A stretch of 64,000 nt of DNA, taken from assembly GCA_013076295.1 (NCBI GenBank), contig RQOL01000454.1, positions 124,001 through 188,000 of the forward strand, read 5' to 3'. This DNA comes from Sanderia malayensis (taxonomy: Eukaryota > Cnidaria > Scyphozoa > Semaeostomeae > Pelagiidae). Both the position numbers and the translations under genes were made by a program. Positions 58,949 to 64,000 of this stretch are shown here, piece after piece (position 1 is the first letter of the stretch; every line of letters begins with the position of its first letter). Below the pieces are notes generated by a model, which was given only the letters and a program-made list of their open reading frames with translations, was not told the DNA's origin and ran no database searches.

Positions 58949-60638
58949 ATGGCGGACATTTGTCGTTGGACTATGTTTTCCTTGTCTTGCAAGACTTCAG
59001 TAATTAGTAAGTATGTCAATTGGAAGAAAGCCTGCAAGCTGATAGCTGGAACACCTTCCAAAGGCCTGGAGAAATTATCCGAAATTTCTTCCTTCAGTCA
59101 GGTAAGCTTTTCGACCTTGTTCAATGCTTTAGGAATATCATTTCTCTTAAATTTATCTATTTAGAGATGTTTTTTACTTGTAATTTCTTTTTGGCTGCAA
59201 AACATGATGACGTTATTAAATCAATCTAAATTTACTTTTCGTTTTCAGGAATGTAAATGCAGCTTGAACACGTTCTAAATGATTGGAAAGACTATCCGAA
59301 GTTTCTTGATTTAGCGAGGTAAGTTTTTAGTACTATCACTTCTGTATTTTAAGCTATTTTTCTTTTTGATGGTTCTCTGGTCTTAAAATTTAAGATTAGA
59401 AGAGATCTCTTCGAATGAACTTATGAAAAATGCTGAAATTGTTTGTACATATTTGAAATTTTGGGCGAATATTCAACAATGCAATAAGCGAATCAAGAAT
59501 GGTATACAATGTTCATTTTATTTCGGGGAATATTTTTCTGTAATTAACAGTTAATTGTAACAGCACAAACTTTATTAATCTTTAAGTTTTTATTTATCTA
59601 CAGAATGGTATAATAAAAGAAAAGCTGATGGTTAAGAAGTTGGTGAAAATATCGGAAGTATCTTCTTCGTTTTCCGCCAAGCAATCTTTGAGTAGGCCAG
59701 TTTTCTTTCGAAATTACGTGACTTGCATTACTTAAAAGATTTCTGTATGTGTTTTTCTTTTAATGTGAATCCTTTTTTTATTTCATTTTTCGGGATGTAC
59801 ATTAAGGAAGAATGTACAATCTGATGGTAGTCAGTTTAGTTGAACGGGAAAAGAATAATTGAATCTTTTATGGGCCGAAGTAATTTCTCTGTGTCGTTTC
59901 TCCATTTTGTTTGTATATCAGGAAGTTTATTGTTCACAAATAAGCTATTAACCCAGGAAGTTCCAGAATAGCGAATTTGGATATAATAAATATTAGAAGT
60001 CTGAAAGAGTGGGAGGAAGTAACAGACGACAGCAACAACACATTTATAAAAATTTTCAAACAAATAATTTTATGTATTCATTCAACTTTAACATCGCCAA
60101 CATAATTGTTTTTATTGTAAATATAAAATTAATTGTCCATCGTACAATCTCTTGTTCTTTATTATCATCTTATTCGTATTTGTTCTGGCCTTTCTCGTTT
60201 CGTTTCTAGATTTTGGGTCAAAGCTTCTTTTCCACGGAGTTCACCAACAAAAATGATCTTTATAGCTGGATGTTGTTTTTGTTGATGAGACAGCATTTCC
60301 ACGGCAAAGAATCGGACAACCAAGATCTTGGATGTGAAATCTTTTCCCATTATTCAGAGCAGTTGCTGGCGATATGTATTCAGGCATTCAGGCTATACAG
60401 TTCGGGAAGCATTATCTTCAAAAAGACGGAGCTAGAGTGTAAGGATGAAAAGTTTATTGAAGACTTCTTGCTTGGTGTGAAGAACAGCTTTGGAAAAATT
60501 ACCAAATATATGTTCAAACATCTAACGATAATGGAGTTCCTGGCTTCTATTCACGTCTATCTAAATGGAAAAAGAAACAAGTTACTAAAGAAGCTATTAA
60601 AAAAAGAGCGCCTTGGAACAAATCTACAAGTTAATTGA
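58949..60638 (+). CDS. Small helical protein exons followed by truncated NACHT winged-helix exon
   Basis: Exon 1 (58949-59101, 51 codons, MADICRWTMFSLSCKTSVIS...), exon 2 (59263-59318, LEHVLNDWKDYPKFLDLA) and exon 3 (59395-59501, LEEISSNELMKNAEIVCTYL) join in phase. They give about 105 alpha-helical residues whose size and Trp/Leu pattern recall death-fold domains, though I cannot name one. An uncertain exon may lie near 59605-59700. 60211-60638 then carries NKNDLYSWMLFLLMRQHF to FKHLTIMEFLASIHVYLNG, a close copy of 52064-52430 of the receptor, ending soon after KKER at a stop. The P-loop half of NACHT is absent. So this is either a truncated paralogue gene or a pseudogene; transcripts would decide. 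Confidence 0.5.
60211..60638 (+). pseudogene. Partial duplicate of the receptor NACHT winged-helix region
   Basis: About 125 residues from LYSWMLFLLMRQHFHGKESD to KLLKKER match the receptor exon at 52064-52430 with scattered substitutions, so the copy is recent. It is preceded by a TCTAG acceptor and a pyrimidine tract that has no counterpart in the receptor exon. After KKER the sequence diverges and stops. Walker A and B are missing, so it cannot bind ATP alone. A CTACAAGTTAATTGATATAG repeat lies just after. Confidence 0.75.
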
Positions 60639-60745
60639 TATAGCCTTAGAAGCTGCACAATTACGGTCACACTTTTTAAAATAAAGTTAACTTGGAAGCT
60701 GTTAATTTTCCACGGAGCATATCTACAAGTTAATTGATATAGCAT
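60625..60745 (+). repeat. Direct repeat after the NACHT fragment
   Basis: CTACAAGTTAATTGATATAG occurs twice, 98 bases apart (about 60625 and 60723). The first copy supplies the stop of the truncated NACHT frame. Confidence 0.75.
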
Positions 60746-60759
60746 TTGATTCACAACAA

Positions 60760-61566
60760 ATGTAGCATAAATCTGTATGAATTTTAATTATAATTTGTTT
60801 AAATAAAGCTTCAATTTTTGTCTTACCTTACAAGATGTGGTCCTATTCTCACATCCCCAGATGGACGAGGCCTGAAATTGAAATAACACATGTTAATATA
60901 TATCAAATTATGTCACTATTTGGCATAATTTATGTTAATACATGTAACCATCATAATTTCAATGAGTTAGAACCAACTATGCATCGAAGCTGGCATTACT
61001 GAACTATTTTTTTTTACCTTGGTGACTTGTGGCTTCGCACCAGAATCAACCAATTCCTATAAAATTTGATTTTATGTTCATAGTACATGATTTAAGAATT
61101 CAAACAAAATTCAAATCAAATCTTCAAATCTAATAATCAAATCTATAATTAAAATCCTATAAAATCAAACAACTCAAGTCAAAATAAACAACTCCTTAGC
61201 CTGGCAGTTCCATCTTGGTCGTTAACATCCTCTCAGAAAAAGCCGCAAAGATTGTATTCAAAAAAAATAAACTTTCATACGGTAATTCCAAAATTTTCAT
61301 CACAGAGGAACAATTTATTTATTAATTCATTACAACTGACGAACTCAAACTCTAAGTTAAATATGTTACATACGAAATTCAAATGAAACTTGCCTTCAGT
61401 TTAGAAATATTTCAATCCTGTTTTCCCGGTTGAATTGCATTCATGTGGCTGAAAGCAAATTTAGATTCACATAATAAGCATCATGTCCTGCAACCAGTAG
61501 GTAGTGAAAAGTAAAAATAGCTCTAAATAGATACAATTAAGAGGAATGATAGTCCTAAAAGCTTAC
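60760..61566. other. Mostly non-coding, two very short possible minus-strand exons
   Basis: Minus-strand segments of 13-17 codons near 61056-61018 (ELVDSGAKPQVTK) and 60886-60835 are bounded by AG and GT and could be downstream exons of the inverted copy B gene. They are too short to trust. Otherwise AT-rich DNA. Confidence 0.25.
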
Positions 61567-61921
61567 CTCACTAAATCAAGAAACTTCGGATAGCCTTTCC
61601 AGTCATCTAGAGCGTTCTCAAGCTATATCCACGAAAACGAAAAGCAAATTTAGATTGGCTTGATAAAATATCATATTTTGAAAGCAGCGACAAGTAAAAA
61701 TAGCTGTAATTAGACACATTCAAGAGAAATGATAGTCGTAAAGCATCCTACAAGGTCAAAAAGCTCACCTGACTGAAGGAAGAAAGTTTGGATAATTTTT
61801 CCAGGCATACAGAAGGTGTTCCAGCTATGAGCTTCCAGGCTTCTTTCCAATTGACATATTTACTAATCATTGAAGTCTTGAACGACAAGGAAAGCATAGT
61901 CCAACTACAAATGTCCGCCAT
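61567..61921 (-). CDS. Inverted copy B of the small helical-protein exons
   Basis: On the minus strand, exon 1 (61921-61769, 51 codons, MADICSWTMLSLSFKTSMIS...) and exon 2 (61622-61567, LENALDDWKGYPKFLDLV) have exactly the same lengths and phases as exons 1 and 2 at 58949-59318. Donor and acceptor positions are conserved. Changes are mostly coding substitutions with no stop. No match to exon 3 was found further along. The pair forms a head-to-head/tail-inverted duplication about 2.3 kb apart. Confidence 0.6.
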
Positions 61922-62110
61922 CTTTGTTACGTTACATCACCTTCCATGTTTTCTTCGTGGTTCTTCTTCGACATTTCTTCCAAGTCATCCCGATATTCTT
62001 CCTCTCCACAAACCAAGATCAAAGGCGTCAAACTTCACGTGGCTGAGCTTTTATACTCCCACTAGATCAGCAAAGCATACTGGGTACCGGAAACGTTATC
62101 TCCAGACCAT
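61922..62110 (-). promoter_or_regulatory. Duplicated TATA promoter, copy B
   Basis: Minus-strand TATAAAAG (62055-62048) and CACGTG (62041-62036) lie about 120-130 bases before the ATG at 61921, in the same arrangement as copy A. It contains a short insertion relative to copy A (GAACCACGAAGAAAAC near 61945). Confidence 0.6.
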
Positions 62111-62993
62111 ATTTGGCAATCTCATTCACACATTCACCGGAAATACCAATCTTCACGTGCGCCACATGAACCAATCAGAGAAAGGAAGAGCGTAAATACC
62201 GCTGGGCGATGGGTTCGATGTCGTTTGAAATTTAAAACAATTTAGTAAACGCATGCGTACCGCCGGAACCCCCACATGTGGCCCATCGACAAATTTATAG
62301 GGTAGTTTTGGTAACAAATAGAGTCAGAGTTATTATCACTTTCTGTTGAGGGTGCCGAAACTTCCACTTGAGAAACTTAGGCTCTTGAAGAATACTTCTT
62401 TGAGATATTTCGGTCTTACTTTCAACAATTATTTTCAACATAGTTTAAATGAAGTAAAAATAATGCTGAAAAGTTGATGAAATAAATTTGAAAATAAACC
62501 GGCTCCAATAAAATTTCGCCAAAAAACGGCGAAACCCTATCTTCCCCGAGGGAGCCTATGCCACGTGCCGAGCAGCCACTAAAGCTCACCCTCTCTACTC
62601 ATTTTGCCAATGGAGATGTTGTAGCCAGAAAAATCGAAACGAAAAATACTTAAAATTCCCCAGTGGCATTTTAGCACAGGCAAGGGACACCAACTCTCTG
62701 TGCTGTCACCTGAAGTGAAAGATAGCTTTCGTGCACACTTTAAATGTGGGACTGTCAAAATATGAAGTATAATACGCATGCGTCATAGCAATGGAACGAC
62801 TATAGGAGATCAAGTTTCAAAATTACGAGTGCACATTAAAATGAATTTTCAAACTAGCAAATGATTTGGGACCAATATTTAGAAAATAAGAAAAATTTAT
62901 AACTGAATGTTAAGAATGTTAAAATGAGTGCTGCTGTGATGTAAACCAATAATCATGACTAAAACATCTTGCAATTGATTAAAAAGATAAGTT
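62111..62993. other. No supported gene
   Basis: Short frames only. Near 62905-62960 is the block shared with 3620-3665. Confidence 0.4.
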
Positions 62994-63272
62994 TTGAAAT
63001 TGGTGCGGGCAAAGAAATATGGAGAGGGGAGTGTAGACAAAAGCTTCAGGTGTGCAACAGTCTCTGTCTTTTTAGGCACAGCACATCCCAAACCAATGTC
63101 AATTGGGAAACAAGTCTTTTCATTTATGGCTACTGACAACGAGCTCTATGCGAAGGATCTGTCAGCTCATCTTAATAATATTCTTAAATGGCTGTCCGCG
63201 GGAGATCTGGGTGCACTAAAATTGGAACCATTGTTCCTAGAGAGCTGGGAATTGTCTCAACGTGATCAGTAA
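62994..63272 (+). CDS. Possible coding exon, unknown product
   Basis: A frame of about 90 residues (FLGTAHPKPMSIGKQVFSFM ... DLSAHLNNILKWLSAGDLGA) has amino-acid use typical of real protein and ends at a TAA. It could be the last exon of a gene or part of a transposon. No motif is recognised, and an overlapping minus-strand frame is less convincing. Confidence 0.3.
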   Translation: MKLVRAKKYGEGSVDKSFRCATVSVFLGTAHPKPMSIGKQVFSFMATDNELYAKDLSAHLNNILKWLSAGDLGALKLEPLFLESWELSQRDQ

Positions 63273-63639
63273 GACCTATTCAGTGAAATTCGTCTTCTCC
63301 TCAGGCATTTTTCAGTGTATTTCAAAATTTGAATTTTTCAGTACCTACTTCATGTATGATAGAATGTAATAGCTTTGTGGGGGAAATCTGGGTCCACCAA
63401 TCCTTACTCCTGGGGAGCCGAAAATTCAATTCAGTCTATTTCAAAATTTGAGTTTCTGATAGAAAGCTTAAATCAAGAGAAGGTGTACGCTCAGAATGAT
63501 ACCGAAGATCAAAATCTAAATTCAAATTTTTGTTGATGTGACTTCACCTTGAAAACAAAATAAGAACAAAGGAGAGGAAAACTCGATTATGTTCTCCTGC
63601 GCAGACGCCTTGCTACGCAGCAGAAAATAGTACATGCTA

Positions 63640-63960
63640 TTATGTCGATATATATTGCATAGATATAGCTGCATATATTGCATAGATTTAGTTGCATACA
63701 TGGCATAGATATAGCTGCATACATGGCATAGATATAGCTGCATACATTGCATAGAGTTGCGTAGATATGGCAGCATATATTGCGTAGATATAACTGCGTA
63801 CAGTGCATAAATATAGCTGCACACATTGTATAGATAGCTCTAATTGTTGCCTGGGTATAGCTCTGAATATTGCCTGGACATAGCTCTGATTATTGCCTGG
63901 ATATAGCTCTGAATATTGCCTGGGTATAGCTCTGATTATCGTTGAAATATAACTTTAAAT
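63640..63960. repeat. 23-bp minisatellite, two unit types
   Basis: About seven units of GCATAGATATAGCTGCATACATG (period 23) at 63650-63830 grade into about five units of the related TGCCTGGATATAGCTCTGAATAT type at 63845-63945. Frames through it (YAMYAAISMPCMQ and so on) are by-products. Confidence 0.85.
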
Positions 63961-64000
63961 AAAAAAGCAATCTTTTTTTTACTCATCATTGCTAAAATCG

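Noticed and set aside
58654..59061. 135-codon minus-strand frame, similar to a plus-strand frame at 61788-62195
   Set aside because: It is antisense to the conserved promoter and exon 1 of the duplicated small-protein gene. Its conservation is explained by the inverted duplication.
63587..63826. Met/Tyr/Cys-rich frames at the right end
   Set aside because: Produced by the 23-bp minisatellite; unit length is not a multiple of three.

Overview
This is an AT-rich, intron-bearing piece of an animal nuclear genome from a draft assembly (a 100-base run of N lies at 12893-12992). Coding exons are short, introns of a few hundred bases mostly have GT-AG ends, and much of the DNA is transposons nested in one another. 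The gene families (a NACHT receptor with a DZIP3-type HEPN domain and TIR-like repeats, a plant-like multicopper oxidase exon, a secreted ricin-B/aerolysin-like protein, KDZ and Helitron elements) suggest an aquatic invertebrate. A cnidarian or similar early-branching animal is my best guess, but I cannot fix the species.

Layout. 0-5 kb: a short non-autonomous Helitron, then the first exon of a secreted multicopper oxidase on the minus strand. 9.6-11.7 kb: a secreted beta-trefoil lectin with an aerolysin-like C-terminal region, whose last codons run into a CAACGT-rich repeat. 14-17.8 kb: hAT-like and Harbinger-like MITEs, one nested in another, the outer one cutting a gene fragment. 18.6-20.3 kb: an apparently intact five-exon gene of unknown function with a CxxC/CxxC motif and a Ser-rich tail. 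21.5-27.9 kb: a decayed, intron-rich KDZ transposase on the minus strand. 27.9-32.8 kb: a decayed Helitron on the minus strand, split by a TIR element and by an 18-copy array of a 90-bp unit made from its own coding sequence. 33-38 kb: tandem duplications, a Mutator-like foldback element and a hAT-like MITE. 40.4-44.7 kb: a dead APE-type LINE interrupted by a large foldback Harbinger-like element. 46.4-47.7 kb: an element flanked by TTAA.

48.2-57.2 kb holds the main gene: 14 predicted plus-strand exons for a protein of about 1,250 residues, with the domain order HEPN (Rx5H motif), NACHT, winged helix, divergent repeat region and two tandem TIR-like units, followed by a poly(A) signal. This is the animal counterpart of the HEPN/NACHT/TIR combinations used in bacterial antiphage defence. 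As assembled, its frame is broken just before the P-loop, so either the gene is damaged or the assembly has two single-base errors.

58.8-62.1 kb contains two inverted copies of a TATA promoter plus two exons of a small alpha-helical protein. The plus-strand copy is followed by a truncated duplicate of the NACHT winged-helix exon. This looks like a locally duplicating immune-receptor cluster. The window ends in a 23-bp minisatellite.
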